Origin: Stephania yunnanensis
Taxonomy: Eukaryota > Streptophyta > Magnoliopsida > Ranunculales > Menispermaceae
Length of the DNA stretch: 64,000 bases
NCBI GenBank assembly: GCA_039657365.1
Contig: CM077585.1
Location: 26,561,297 to 26,625,296, forward strand
Reading direction: 5' to 3'
Position numbers and translations under genes: made by a program. Below are positions 24,765 to 37,479 of the stretch, piece after piece (positions within the stretch are counted from its first letter, which is position 1; every line of letters begins with the position of its first letter). The notes beneath the pieces were generated by a model. That model was not told where the DNA came from. It saw only the letters and a list, made by a program, of their open reading frames with translations, and did not search any database.

Positions 24765-25440
24765 GCAATAATTGAATCTAGGTTAAATCGAAAGCAGATG
24801 CGATCTGCTTATTTAGGAATAGTGTTCCCACAAACCCATATTACTGGGTTAGTGTTTTAAACCTGATTGGCGGATGTCTAAGGCTATGCATTGATTAGGG
24901 AAGTAGTTAGTGGAAGACGTCCCAGCTATCGAGATTAGGGGAACGAGAAATTTCTGGCGGATGTCGATTTTCTATAGCTAATCTAGGAGAATATAAATTA
25001 ATAAATTTTTGGGAAAGAACAAAGACCATGATTGCCATTGAATCTTGATCCTGATTTATGGAACTGTAGACCTAGGTGTTACTTAGGTATTTTCTTGAAA
25101 CTATTTTAAAGTTATTTTAGTTATTTATTTATTTAGTTTAGTTAGTTTAGTTAGTTAAATTATTCATTTAAAACCCTCAATTTTTCCTTTTCTTTGTTTT
25201 TAACCTTAGAAAGACCACCAATCTCCCCTTTGCCGCTATTTTACAAAATAGTTGGTTTAGGAATTATTTAAGTTATATGTACATTATGTGACATACCTAC
25301 CCCATTCACATTGTAATTATGTGAGTCTTCAAATCAACCATAATTGTGAGAGTAGGAGGCCATCACAGAGTTGTCTGTATACATTTTAAGAATAAGGGAC
25401 TACATAGAATAAATAAATAAATAAATAAATAACCACCAAA
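24765..25440. other. Unassigned region, possibly retroelement interior
   Basis: No gene. Contains TTAGTTTAGTTAG repeats at about 25125-25160 and an AAAT microsatellite at 25408-25432. It adjoins a primer-site-like sequence at 25455, so it may be leftover 5' interior of the copy B retroelement. Confidence 0.35.
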
Positions 25441-25454
25441 GAAAGAAAAAATAA

Positions 25455-25470
25455 TCCCCAGCAATGGCGC
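25455..25470 (-). other. Primer-binding-site-like sequence
   Basis: On the minus strand this reads GCGCCATTGCTGGGGA, close to the GGCGCCGTTGCCGGGGA primer-site type found in Athila/Tat gypsy elements. It lies next to the end of LTR-like copy B, supporting reading that unit as a minus-strand LTR. Confidence 0.6.
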
Positions 25471-25474
25471 AGAA

Positions 25475-26535
25475 AATTGACGAGTACCGAACGCGTCAAT
25501 AAAATAATTATTCCTAGACTAACTATTTTGTAGGTAGCGGTAAAGGGTTGATCCCAAAGAGATTGGTAAATCCCATAGAGATTGGTATTCTTTTTAAGGT
25601 TCTAAAAAAAGAGAAATGGTTTTGAGAGAAGAACAAATAAACTAATATAAATAATAATAAAACAAATAAAGCAATGAAAATTGTTTTGAAATCAATTAAT
25701 GAAAATACCTTGGTCAAAACATACAAGTTCGGTTAGATAAAAGATTGGATTTGGTCATCAATCAATGTACAATATGCGAATCAAAAGTATCCTAATGTAG
25801 CTATAGACCCGATAATGTACGTTGTTCCTTGCTCTTCCTAATCTCGATAGCCAAGGTGCGATAGTGATTATTTCCCTAGTCAATCATATAGCCTTATACT
25901 CACGCGCATTAGATTTCACACGATGACCGCAATGGGATTTGGGATGGCACTACACCTAGAAAACTAGATCACTAGTATGTCCGATTTAGCCTAGATCCCT
26001 AAGGTATTCAACTGTTCCCAAAATAGGGGAATCAATTGGTAGGGTCAATTGCCACTAATGTGGTTTTATTGCATAAAGACGGATGCTTACGACTCACAGG
26101 TAAAATAATCAAGGTTTAAATATAAATTTAACCTCAATTAATCAATCAATAATGAAAGGAATATAATAATAATGAAAATCAATGAAATTAAAATAAATAA
26201 ATCTCACGAATTCATGGATAAGAATAGTCGAACCTCCCACGCAATCTTGCCTAGGCCATGAGATTAGAGTCTCATGGATGAAGAACACAAAACAAAATAA
26301 AAGTAGAGAGGAAAAGAGAGAGTAAAAAAATCCTACAAGCCGAGAGAGGCAAAGAATAATATAGAAGTTGAGAGAGCAAAAATATAGAAGCCAAGAGAGA
26401 ATAGAGAGCTAGCCCTCAATTCGCTCCTCTCAAGTTCTCAATTGTGTTTTTTTGTATCGTCCCTCTATCTAGTTTCTTTCTGCATCCCTCTATCCTCCTT
26501 TCTATATCTTCCTCCACTTTCTATCTATATATATA
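25475..26535 (-). repeat. LTR-like unit, copy B, first part
   Basis: About 1.06 kb homologous to copy A. It contains a small internal duplication (AGAGATTGGTA at about 25558 and 25578). It is broken exactly at the Helitron end at 26536 and resumes at 30629. No gene. Confidence 0.75.
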
Positions 26536-26547
26536 CTAGTTCTAATA

Positions 26548-26560
26548 CGTGCTTTGCACG
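26548..26560 (-). other. Helitron 3' terminal hairpin
   Basis: Perfect 5-bp stem with 3-base loop, CGTGC TTT GCACG on the plus strand, eight bases from the terminal CTAG (26536-26539). Confidence 0.75.
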
Positions 26561-27988
26561 AATGAACCCGCTCACTACACCGGCTCGACTTCAATCAATT
26601 CAAAAATTTTTTATTATACGCTCATGAGGCTACATGCAGTTAATATAAGAAGCTTTTAGTCTTGAATCATTAAAGATGTTCATTTCATATGAACCAAAAA
26701 AAAAACAAAAAAAAAAGTTCATTTCACATAAAATAGCATGTACTTTGGATCTTATGAAGATAAAAAAAAAACACTTCTTTCCCCTAAAACAAGTCGTTTA
26801 TGAAACAAATCATGCGACCAAATGTTAGACTTTATTGTATTATTTCATATCAACTTCATAAGTCTTGAGATATTGTCACTTGAAGTTAGAGAACATCAAT
26901 AACCAGTTTATTTATAAAAAAAAAAACCAGTCTCAAAAATCCATTCGTTGTTCATTGTTCGTGGTCTTTTGGGGATTTTCTTTATTAAATATATTAATTT
27001 TCATATTTAAAATATAAATCTAATGTATCTTAATATGGAAACTCACATTTTCTCAATAGAAAACTAAATTTGCCCAGCATAATAGGTGAGAAAGTGTATG
27101 GGTCTTAAAATAAAAAATTGGCAATTGTGAGAAAATGTTTCGCAATAAAATTTTGGCTATCGAACGCTTGAAAATGTCATGTTCCCTTATATTTTATTTT
27201 TTTGTAGGAACATTTTCCTTTTTCGTCCAATCAAGCATGACTTAAATAATCCTTAAGGTACAAGTTCATTATATACAACCAAATTCATTAAGTAGTGAAA
27301 ACTTTAGTTTCCAACTGATAAGCTTTGGTGAAGAATACTAGCCAACAGAGAGATGTTAAGGTAATGTTGTTCTCAGAGGTTGTCTTTGTTATTATCATGT
27401 TCATTTCATAATTTACAGCTAAATTACTTCCAAATATGAGGCTCCTCCCATTATAAGCATGTTCATGGCTCCATGAAGGGATATCAATCCCACTGTATTT
27501 CCGTTGTCCAAAACATGAGAGAGTGCAATGACAAAAGCCCTCTTCACCTGCTGAATAGTTGTTTAATTAGCACGGTGTTGCTCCATGTGCCAATGTTGTT
27601 TGTACCTATAAAAATAGAATACCGACCATTTCAAGTGGGCGTGTCTCAAATTAAAATATGCTTACATGTAAAAGTTTTCTTATGTTTTGCCAGAAACAAT
27701 TAGGCCCATATGATAGAGCATTTATCAAAAGAAGGCTCAACCATGCAAATGAATCAAGATTAATCTAAATTCTGAATAAAGCTACATCTTGTTAGTACTC
27801 TTCATAGTAACAATTAGGTTGTGGAATTCAAAAGTACTCTTCATAGTAGAAAACAAAGTACCAAGCACGATGTGCACCGCATCGATTAAATACCAACACT
27901 TGCACTAACAGAACTATAATCGTGGTTGTAAATCTTGAAGAATATAACAGTAGAAGGACCCTCTTGATTAGAGCTTTGAGATCATGAA

Positions 27989-28420
27989 TTATTTCCTATG
28001 TGTACAACAGTTGCCTAAAACACCATCAACAACAAGTGTACCAAGATTACACACTAAAGGGAGAATGAATTGGTCACTTAGAAAGCCATTCTTGCCAATA
28101 CTAAGATGCATAGCATAATAAGCAAACAAAGATAACTTCATCAGCCCTAAAGTTTTGTCAAAACTTAAAAGCATTGTTAGTAATTAATTCCCTTATCATG
28201 ACTACTCCGTGGAAGACCTTAACTGCCAATGAGAGATGCCAACGCAACACCATAAAATAATTGTATAGCAATGCGTTACTTAAAGGGATGGGACCTAAGA
28301 ATTGATCCTTCAATATCAGAAAAGTAATGAAAAACCACATTAGCACACAAGGAGTGAGGGTCGGTACATGGTCTAGGAAGAGAGTCTTGACCTTCTAAGG
28401 TTCCATCAATTTCCTTGTTA
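27989..28420 (-). pseudogene. Possible PPR-protein gene fragment in the Helitron
   Basis: Minus-strand frames contain PLSNALLYNYF, then LSLAVKVFHGVV, then RELITNNAF, resembling the pentatricopeptide-repeat pattern of a SNALL..Y segment followed by AVKVF. Further on are GLMKLSLFAYYAMHL and FLSDQFILPLV, like the start of the next PPR units. At least two frame changes and several stops break it, and there is no start codon in context. PPR proteins act in organellar RNA processing. The match is by eye only and could be wrong. Confidence 0.3.
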
Positions 28421-30628
28421 GTTTGGAGTTAGCAATCCAAATGTACCCAACAAATGCATATCTATGAATTGAGTTGGTAACAGATACAAACAGCTTATAT
28501 TCTCCAACTATAGGTAACACAAGTTTGAAATTAACATCCCAAAGAACAAGTGTAATAATGAGAATTCACATCTTCATTTTCTCATCTGAAGAACACTGCT
28601 CTATTAGCTGCGCAACTGATATTCATAGTGTCTTACAACTTGATTAGATGATGGAGTACCTAAACCCATCAAGATCAACAACATATGTTTGATCCATAAC
28701 CCAAGAGTTGAAATAAACCCATAGGCCCTATACCCCTTGAATCACACGAATATAAGCTTCTATGGAACTGACACAAATACCAGAATCCTCGCAACCACAA
28801 ATAGACAAAAAACTAAGAGTACATCAACCACTTAAACTATATACCTACTAACATATGAATAAACCTTTTTCAGAAATCTCAATGCCTTTTCTTCAAAGGG
28901 GTTGTGACCTAGTTCATAATTTTCAATGCCCTATCTCTACTTGCAGAACAATCAAACAATCAAAAACTTAGTTAATCAAGAAACCTACCATAAAGAAACC
29001 TATGAGAAAGAAAGCATCAAGGAAATGAGAATTCGGAGAGGTTAATAGACCTGAAAAGAGAGAGGGAGATCAACTCTGGAGGATAAATGAATACAACAAC
29101 AAAGGAAGCATTAACAGATAGAGAAAGATACATGCAAAGAAGAGATTACAACAAGCAATAAAAGGAGAGAGTGTCAACGAAGATATGTGAGAGACTCAAG
29201 CTCAAATGATTTTGGTGGTAGAGAGAACCGAAGATTAAGTTCTTTACAAATTTAGAAATAATAAGGTTAAAAATGCAAGTTTTTCCAAGACCTCCAGAAT
29301 GATTAGGGTGTTGCTTATGGGGCATTTAAATTTTATGCAATGATTCTGATGAGTAATGCATTCTCTTTGAGCATAATCTTCTTTAAGCTTAATATATGCT
29401 ACTTGATGAGCCCACAATAGAAAGAAAGATTAATGATCATAACACTTTTAACATAAAAAAGAAAGTGTTGAAGCAATATGTTCAACCTAATTTCAACAAA
29501 TGAATATAAATGTAAGAATTTAATACTACATCTCACTACTTTAAAAAGGGAGATGCGAGCATATGTCAAGTTCTTAGCTTCATGAAAACTAGCATTTTTA
29601 ATTTGAAGAATAAACCAAAAGATTTGCAATATGAGTTAGTAATAACTGATAAGATCACCAATATGTTATGAGCCATCTTGTTAAAATCGTCAAGTAGTAG
29701 ATGCTACTATAATGCCATTGCAAAAAAAAATCATAAACAAAACTACGCAAAATGCCAATCTCTACTTCGGTTAATCAAAATTAACACAGTAAAATGAGAA
29801 ACAAATATGTCGATATCCTGTCCATCTCCACTTCAAAATTAACCAAAAAAATAAGGCTCTAACATCGAAAACTAAACTTTCAACCTAACCCTAAATTACC
29901 TAATTGAATGATTACCATAATTAAGCTCCAATTAAGTTAGGATTCCCTTAAGGCTATATTTTTGTTGATTACCATAAGTTCATGAATAACATAACTTTAA
30001 TCATGCAAAATTGATTGATTTTTACAATTCCTAAATTTGAACGACAATTAATCGAAAACACCAATTGCGTTCACGATTAACATAGAAATCAATAAAAAAA
30101 ACCCTTCACCTAATATAAATGAATCGATTCAAGAATAAACATGAAAGATACACATAACACCTTTACCACGGAAACCACTGCCTGTCGACACCCAACATGA
30201 TAGCAATTATCAATCCTCATCAACACAAACACATGAACCTATGGAAAGGATTTCACCTTTTCATTATAAAAATGCCCAAACGATAACCAAAGAATCAGTC
30301 CTCAAATCGAAATCCTTCACCACTCCTGGAACTCAAACTTACCAACCTGATTCCTACCTTCTCCTTCCCAAACACGCTATTGAAGAACTCGGGGGGAGAG
30401 AAAAAAATTGATTTTTTTTGTAAAAATAGATCAAATTAGTAAATAACTCATGAAAGATCTCACACAATCGGAGGGAGAATCACATGAGACTTTAAGTTGT
30501 TGTTGAACTGGGAGAGCTTAAAAGGTATAGAGAGAAGGAAAGTTCAGATATTACGATGAAAAAAGCATAAAGGTAACTTTGCTTACGACTCAAAAAGTTG
30601 ATATTCCCTCTTTTATATATTTGATAGA

Positions 30629-30862
30629 TATACATAACTTATGCTAGTAAAATAATATAAAACCAAAAAAAAAAAAAATGGAACCCTCCAACTTTCTTTT
30701 CCTTAAATCTTGGAATGCATGAACGTGTCTACTTTACTTGATCTTCATCGTCTCACCATGGCATGTTTCTCTAGGCCAATCTCGTGAAAACTTCATGCAT
30801 GCACATTAATCTCCATACACCTTTAAACACCGGATCAACTCCTCTACTCATTAACCCACACA
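30629..30862 (-). repeat. LTR-like unit, copy B, second part
   Basis: Resumes the match to copy A after the Helitron (ACTTATGCTA, then CCCTCCAACTTTCTTTTCCT). Ends where CACTA-3 is inserted. Confidence 0.7.
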
Positions 30863-32946
30863 CACTACTAAAAACAGCATATCAGAAACGGAAATTTTCG
30901 TCTCTGATTTGAATAAATTCCGTCTCTAATTGAAATCTGAAACAGAACAGAGACGAAATCAATCCCTTCTCTAAAATCGTCGACGCCGATTCAATCAGAA
31001 AGGGAAATGTGATTCCGTTTCTGATTAGAGACGGATTAGAGACGGAATAAATTCTGTTTCTGATTAGAGACGGATTAGAGACGGAAATTAGAAACGGAAC
31101 AGAGATGGAACAGAAATGGAAATTTCTCGAAATGGTACATTTGTAATTGCATTCTGTCTTTGATTCCGTTGCTAATCAGAAACGGAATCAGAGGCGGAAA
31201 GAATGAATTCCGTCTCTGATTCCGTTGCTAATCAGAAACGGATCAGAGACGAAAAAATAAGGCACCCATCAGCAATCCCACCATAGCTAACGAAGCACCC
31301 ATTAAAAATCCCACCATAGATCTTTATGAGTCATAAAATAACAATAGCAAAAGCCAAGAGATAGCAAACCCAACCAAAACAATCAGCGTGTCAAGCATAA
31401 AAATAACCCATATCATCCAAAACATGGCAAAATGAACATAACTACAAAACTAAGATCACTACAGAGAAATGCAATTCACATTTCATTGTTACAAGATAGA
31501 ACAAGCATAACCACAAAATAGTAAGCATGCAAGAGAAGAGCAAAACAAAAACTTCTAAACCAAACAAAATGCACAACATTAACTTAATAGATCAAGTGAA
31601 GAACACCAACAAATGCACATGAAAGCCAAACCGGAGGAAAATGTGAGCAGATACATTTCAAGAGAATTCGGGTGTTAAAAATATTTTTTTTGATTGTTAC
31701 CTTAACGAGCAGAGAGCGGAGCGGTAATCACAGAGCGACCAGAGAGTAGAGAGCAATGAAAGATACGGAGATTAAGATCGAAATTCAAAAAGATTCAGGA
31801 CGCTGTGCACTCATTCACTGCACAATCAACCACGTAACAAATCAAATCACTCACGAACAGTTAAAATAAAACCTGCAGAAGCAATCAACAATTAAAAGAA
31901 CTGAACTCTTAAAATTTGTCACCTGATCAAGAGTTTGTTCCTTCACAGGACGTAGACAATAAGGTAGTTCTACCTTTCCAAGATCTGGCATCATAACAAC
32001 TACCTGCTAACTGCATCAACATAACAACAAAAATTTAAAATACCTCCAAGGATAAAGAAAAAGCAAATCTTACATAGTGCACTATGAAAAAACCTTATTA
32101 ATTTATTACTACACATAAAATTACCAAACCATGGCACTAACATGTTTACCTCTTTATTTAGTTACTCATTTATCATGAAAAAATTCAACTATGGTCAAGA
32201 ACAGTAAGGAGTGAGATGAAGTACATTTTAAGTGCAAAAAGGAGAAGAGAATCCAAGTAGATTTGGAAAGAAATACAAAGCGGGGGAAATCTGAATGCTC
32301 AAAACTGACAGAAAGTTTGACTGCAGATAGATTTATCAGATAAGGTAAACCCCTTGACACCTAAATGTAATAACGAAGCAAAATCTCACTGAATAATTTT
32401 TCTTCACCTTCAATTTATGGGTGTTACTGAGAATTTAATAGTTAATATCTTTCTTGGAAAAAATTTGGGTGACTTTGAATTTGATGAAATTTAATTGAGT
32501 ATGATCAAAGAATTTTTATTTTTAAAAAAAGATTGGTGAATTATTAAATATGGGTATGTAATTAATAGTTTCTACATTTTTTCTTGAAAACAAATTAAAT
32601 AGAGGGTGTGATTTTGAATTTGATGAAATTTAGGGAGAGTTTGATTGGAGATTTTTTTTTTTAAAAAAAAAGATAAGTATGGGTGTGTAATAAATAGTTT
32701 CTATCTTTCTTGAACAAAATTTGGGTGTTACTTTGAATTTAATGAAATTTCAGTGGGAGCTATAATTTGGGTAAATTATTATATATGAGTATCCGTGTAT
32801 CATGTATAATGGGCTTCTACTTCTTCTTCTTCTTTTTAATACAAAGGGTGGGTGCTATGGGTTTCAATAATTTGTTTTGTTTACATAAAAAAATAAAAAA
32901 TAAAAAATTGTAGTTTTGGTAGCTTTTTATTATTATCTTTTAAAGT

Positions 32947-32987
32947 GTATGTATGTATGTATGTATGTATGTATGTATGTATGTATG
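32947..32987. repeat. GTAT microsatellite
   Basis: Ten uninterrupted tetranucleotide units, inside CACTA-3. Confidence 0.95.
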
Positions 32988-33754
32988 CATGGCCACTCAA
33001 CATCCTCCCTGGTTTTTCTCATCTCCTCTTTTTCTTTTTCTAGAGGAAGAAATGCTTAAAAGTCTTATCTTTTTTGCTCTCTACTTCAAAGGGGGTTTTG
33101 TTTCATTAGTAAAGTTTACATCTTTTTCAAAAAGTTGAGACTCTCTACTTTCCCTTCTGTAATGATCCAATCACTCACTCTCTCACCCAAAATGAGACTC
33201 CCTCAACATCAAACCAAAATCACCCAAACCCCCATTTCTTAAATCCCCTCAAACCCCCCCCCCCCAACAAAGTCAACACCACCAAAAAAACAAAATAAAA
33301 ATAAAAAGAAATTCAAAATCACACCAAAACAGTGGCGTGGAGTAGCAGCCAATACAATACATACACACATTCAAGTGATCAATCCCCACAAAATATTCTA
33401 AAATCCAAAACAGAGAAATAACAGATGTTAATGGGCAGTGCTGATCTGAATACCAACTTGTGGAGGAAAAAAAACTAATAAAGCAAAAAAGATAACCAAA
33501 AGAATTCAAAAAGGGGTGTGAGAAGCTCAAAAGGTCATACAAGATTCATGAGAGAGTAAGCATCGTTGCCACCTAAATGTAAAAACGAAGCAAACTCTTA
33601 CCAATGAGAGAACGGAGAGCCGTGACCGAGCAAGAGACGGAGAGACAAGAGAGAGAGTTGAGAGCCGATGACGGAGACCAGTGCGACGAGAAGGAGAGAC
33701 CAGAGACACCAGCGCGACGAAACAGAAAAACGAGAGTTGAGAGCAGAGACCGAT

Positions 33755-33890
33755 ACCGATTTGGGGATTTTGGACGAGACGCTCGAACGTGATTTGGGGA
33801 TTTTTGGGGAGGGGATTTTGGACGAGATGATCGGATTTGGGGTTTTTTGGGGGATTTTGGACGAGACGATCGATAGGATTTGGGGTTTTT
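33755..33890. repeat. Degenerate tandem repeat in CACTA-3
   Basis: Units containing GATTTGGGGATTTTGGACGA recur three to four times at about 40-55 base spacing with length variation. Confidence 0.6.
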
Positions 33891-34172
33891 TTTTTGGTGG
33901 TGCAGGGGGAGTATGGGGGTGGGAGGGCCCTGATCCAAGCATACACAAATCTCGAGATTTGATGAACGGTCATAAGAAACGGAATTTTTGGTGGGAATGT
34001 TGGCGCCATTTTTTGGAGACGAAATTTAATTCAATCACTATTTCCGTCTCTGATTCGTCTCAATTCCGTCACTAAATTAGTCCGTCTCAATTCCGTTTCT
34101 AACTTATTTTTTTAGCAACGGAACTTAATTCTGTTGCTAATTCCGTTTCCAAATTTCATTTTCCTTGTAGTG

Positions 34173-34370
34173 ACATGTTTAAAGTATGTGTCGTTGTCCG
34201 CCATATCATCACCCTTATTCATCATGTGTGGCCCCCACCATATCTGCCTAAGGATGCGTGCTAGTGCAATTTTTGATTCGATGTAGAACGAATCCAAGTA
34301 TATGAATACTCGATTTTGCATAGTTTTCACTTCGAATTCGACCGTGCACTCCATAAACCTTGAAAATAAT
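34173..34370 (-). repeat. Probable end of LTR-like unit, copy B
   Basis: Directly continues the sequence interrupted by CACTA-3, so it belongs to the same host unit as 30629-30862. There is no second copy to align, so its end point is not defined. Confidence 0.4.
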
Positions 34371-35487
34371 AAATAAAGTTAATTAGAATAATATTTTGGT
34401 GACTTAATAATAAATAATATATAAATAACCTATATATAATTGCATAATTAACGACTCATCAAGTATATATAACATGTATAATGGTATCTAAACATATATA
34501 GCGCATGAATTAAATTATAGTATATATAGTATATATATATGTTAAATATGATATATCTCTCCATCTATAGTATTATCTAAACATATATTAATTTAATTCA
34601 AGATGCAACAATAAAGGTATCTAAACATATAAATGTGGACAGAAATAAATTACTAATTTAATAATTGTAAGACTTAAAGATAATAATTATAAACATATTT
34701 AATTTTTCAATACTACTTCTAAAATTATTAATTATTTGTATGTACACAAATAGCTTCTTGGTCTTTATTCTCTATTTCTTTTTAAGGCAATGGTCTTAGC
34801 TTCATGTTTTAAACTACGTTATGAATAAATATAGTCGAGCAACAACCAAAGTTTTATTTTTTATTTTTTCTATAATTTTTAAAGAAGGTCACAATAGCAA
34901 TGTTGACTGTTCACTCTGGTTTTATATTAAAATAGGTTCAGTGTTCAAACCCAATATTTCAAACATAAAGAATATGATTAATCAGTTTTTGTCATTGTTA
35001 GTTGGTTTAATAAAAAAGAATATGATTAATCATTGTTAGTTGATCAAATATTATCTAGTGAAATTGATTTAATCATCGGGTGGCCCAATGTCACCTTACA
35101 TAACATTGGTACTATGATATGTGGGTACTTGGGTGGTTTCGTAGTAGAATTTAAGCCCTACATGCATGAATTGGGCAACGTAAGCAATCTTATCTGTTTA
35201 ATTTGTTCCATGATCTGTAGAAATGCATGCTTAGTCTCACATGCGTAACTTGGATGTTTGTTCTTGATGAATTAAATTAAAAGTAAAGTTACAATTTGGG
35301 TACCTTCAGGTCGTATATATTACTAACTGCTAATCCTCCTCATTATAGGATTTGTTCCAAATGCATTTGTGGAGATGACATTTCCTAATGCATGTGTAAC
35401 TACTGCCAACAGGTGATTCTTTATTAATGCCAGTTAGCGAGATTGCTCACCCATTATGGCGGTTTGGCTTTGTGTTGATGAAGGCCA
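34371..35487. other. AT-rich region without supported gene
   Basis: Several short frames (34821-35039, 35033-35248) have no recognised domain. AATATGATTAATCA is duplicated at about 34973 and 35020. Confidence 0.4.
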
Positions 35488-36872
35488 TTTGAATTTTAGG
35501 GTTCATACGCAGCGGAGATTAGAAAACGATTTTGACAAAAACCCCAACAGGATCTGAATCTAATTCCATTAAAAACGTTTGAACCATGAAAACTTAATCA
35601 TACCACAGTCGCAATACACCTTTCTGAAGGTTGATCGATCTCTGAGGCACTGCCAACAACGAACGCCCTTAACAAGCATTCCACACACGAACGGCGGCCG
35701 AGATTAGAAGTACTAGCTTCGAGAGAATAACAAACCTTTTTGTTTCTCTCTAAAACGATCCAGAGCGTACCAGAAAACCCTAATTCTTTTCTCAAATGAA
35801 AATAGAGTTTCGGCCCTTAATCTTTCATACGTGTGTTCTAACTTAAAGCGTCTATTTATACAACCCTTGTATATAGACGGTTAAGTAAATTACACGTATA
35901 CCCCTACTTAAAGAAGTATAATTTTAATACACTACAAGGACGTTTATTTCATGAATTTTATCATATCAGATTCGTTTTCCTGAACAATCTTAAAATCTCG
36001 CAAAACCATTCTTAGTGTACGACCCAATAAGCTCATACAACGTTGGCAGTGTACCAAAACGCATTTTGGTATACAAGTCATAAGTTGCCTCTAGAAAGAC
36101 ATTATGACTACCCAAGTGGTACGAACATCAAATCGATACAACCTAATCAATAGTGTATGTAACATCCTTTTGTCACACGATATCCTTTTGATCAAACATA
36201 AGGCATGGAATTGTCATCCAACATGTTCAAACGTACTAGTCTCGATCTCTAGGTAGACTGAAAACATTTAAATGACATCGATCAATATCAATTCCCTTAG
36301 ACTAGGCCTTTTAACAGTCTAACACATCGAGGGATCCACTGGATATCTCTCTTTATATGAGAGGGACAAATTTTATCTCGATTACATAACTTCATCACAT
36401 TGCTCACACACTAACCAATCACAACCTTTATAATCATCCAGTTAAAGACAACGTTTGATTGTGTCAAATCAATGTGTTCCTAATGTTGAAGTCTCTAGTA
36501 ATCTCAAGTCAGAGGACTAAAAAATATACCTATCATGAGAAACAACTATGACTTAATCCATGTGATGTTCTCAAAGCGGGTCGGTCCAGTACTTTGTTCC
36601 CTAATAAGTACTCGTGATCTTGATTCGTATCCCTATATATATAATCATCATTTGATCATCAATCAAGACTCACACTAGTCTTTATTCATTATAGTTCCAG
36701 TATAATGATCGACTAGGGACATTTAGGATATTTCTGTAAATACCCATGGATCTTATTATAATGTAAACATGCAAATTAATTATAATAAAAAGCAAATGAA
36801 ATCCTCTATTTTATTAACTAAAAGTATTCATAAAGATAGTTAATGGATTGACCTAGGGCACATGCCCCAACA
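35488..36872 (-). repeat. Copia-A 3' LTR
   Basis: 1385 bp, aligned end to end with 42242-43625. The inner end is CCCCAACA next to the polypurine tract; the outer end has lost the canonical TG (it reads TTTGAATTTTAGGG against TGTTGAGTTTTGGGG). Confidence 0.88.
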
Positions 36873-36882
36873 TCTCCCACTT
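36873..36882 (-). other. Copia-A polypurine tract
   Basis: Minus strand AAGTGGGAGA directly before the 3' LTR; primes plus-strand DNA synthesis in LTR elements. Confidence 0.8.
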
Positions 36883-36918
36883 GCACTTGGGCCAATCATA
36901 CATGCATCTGATGCCTAA

Positions 36919-37440
36919 TCATCTAACATGACCATCATGTTTTGCTTGTGGAATAGCTTTTGTCAATAGATCCGCAACGTTGTCTTCAATAGGTACTTTA
37001 CAAATTTTCATGTCTCCCCTCTCAATAATTTCTCTTATGAGATGAAAATGCCTAAGTATATGTTCGGATCTGTGGTGTGATCTAGGTTCCTTAGCTTGTG
37101 CAATTACCCCGTTATTGTCACAATACCAACAAACAGGGTTACAAATACTTGGAACTATACCTAGTTCAAAAATGAACTTTTTGATCCAAACTGCCTCCTT
37201 TGCTACATCGGACGCCGCAATATACTCAGCTTCTGTTGTAGAATCTGCTACAGTCTCTTGCTTCGAACTTTTCCAGCTTACTACACCCCCATTCAAAGTA
37301 AACACATATCCAGACTGCGATCTAAAATCATCTATATCAATTTGAAAACTTGCATCTGTGTAACCATTTACAACTAGATCATTTTCAAAACCTCCATTGA
37401 CCAAGAACACTTCCTTAGTCTTTCTTAAGTATTTAAGAAT
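36919..37440 (-). pseudogene. Copia-A RNase H domain (decayed)
   Basis: Encodes the C-terminal RNase H of the Copia polyprotein, which degrades the RNA strand during reverse transcription. Seen: GYTDASFQ (first catalytic Asp region), GGVVSWKSSKQETVADSTTE followed by AEYIAAS (catalytic Glu), then WYCDNNGVIAQAKEP (third acidic residue) and the C-terminal ADLLTKAIP. This is the best-preserved piece, open from 37410 to 36919. It is separated from the RT by a break near 37440-37480, where the expected linker is interrupted by an in-frame stop. Confidence 0.85.
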
Positions 37441-37479
37441 GTTCTTTACTGCTATCCAGTGACTCTCACCAGGATCTGA

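Larger units (their letters stand above)
26536..30628 (-). mobile_element. Helitron, minus strand, inserted in LTR-like copy B
   Basis: The 3' end on the minus strand reads hairpin CGTGC-AAA-GCACG, eight bases, then CTAG, followed by host T; the 5' end reads TCTATCAAATATATAAAAGA, preceded by host A. These are the structural marks of Helitrons (5' TC, 3' hairpin plus CTRR, insertion between A and T, no target duplication). Removing 26536-30628 rejoins two halves that match uninterrupted copy A at about 19960, giving an empty site. About 4.1 kb. No Rep/helicase frame was found, so it is non-autonomous. The exact 5' end may be 30624 instead. It carries a possible PPR gene fragment. Confidence 0.75.
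30863..34172. mobile_element. CACTA-3, same orientation as CACTA-1
   Basis: Left end CACTACTAAAAACAGC, right end TTCCTTGTAGTG. The 3-bp target duplication ACA is perfect (30860-30862 and 34173-34175). Subterminal GAGACGGA arrays lie at 30890-31255 and 34010-34160, with the GGTGGGAATGTTGGCGCCAT block at 33990. Length 3310 bp. The interior is AT-rich with a purine-rich block at 33600-33890. No transposase and no recognised captured gene. Overlapping arginine-rich open frames at 33527-34075 on both strands come from the purine-rich repeat and are not genes. Confidence 0.87.

Noticed and set aside
24765..24832. A second candidate right end for CACTA-2 at GGAATAGTG (24824-24832)
   Set aside because: It ends in TAGTG after GATCTGCTTATTT, but the flank TTC does not match the left flank TAT, and the subterminal array stops before 24750; left undecided but not used.
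33527..34075. Overlapping 89-160 codon frames on both strands, rich in Arg, Pro and Ser
   Set aside because: They arise from a purine-rich degenerate repeat inside CACTA-3. They overlap on both strands, and no domain is visible.
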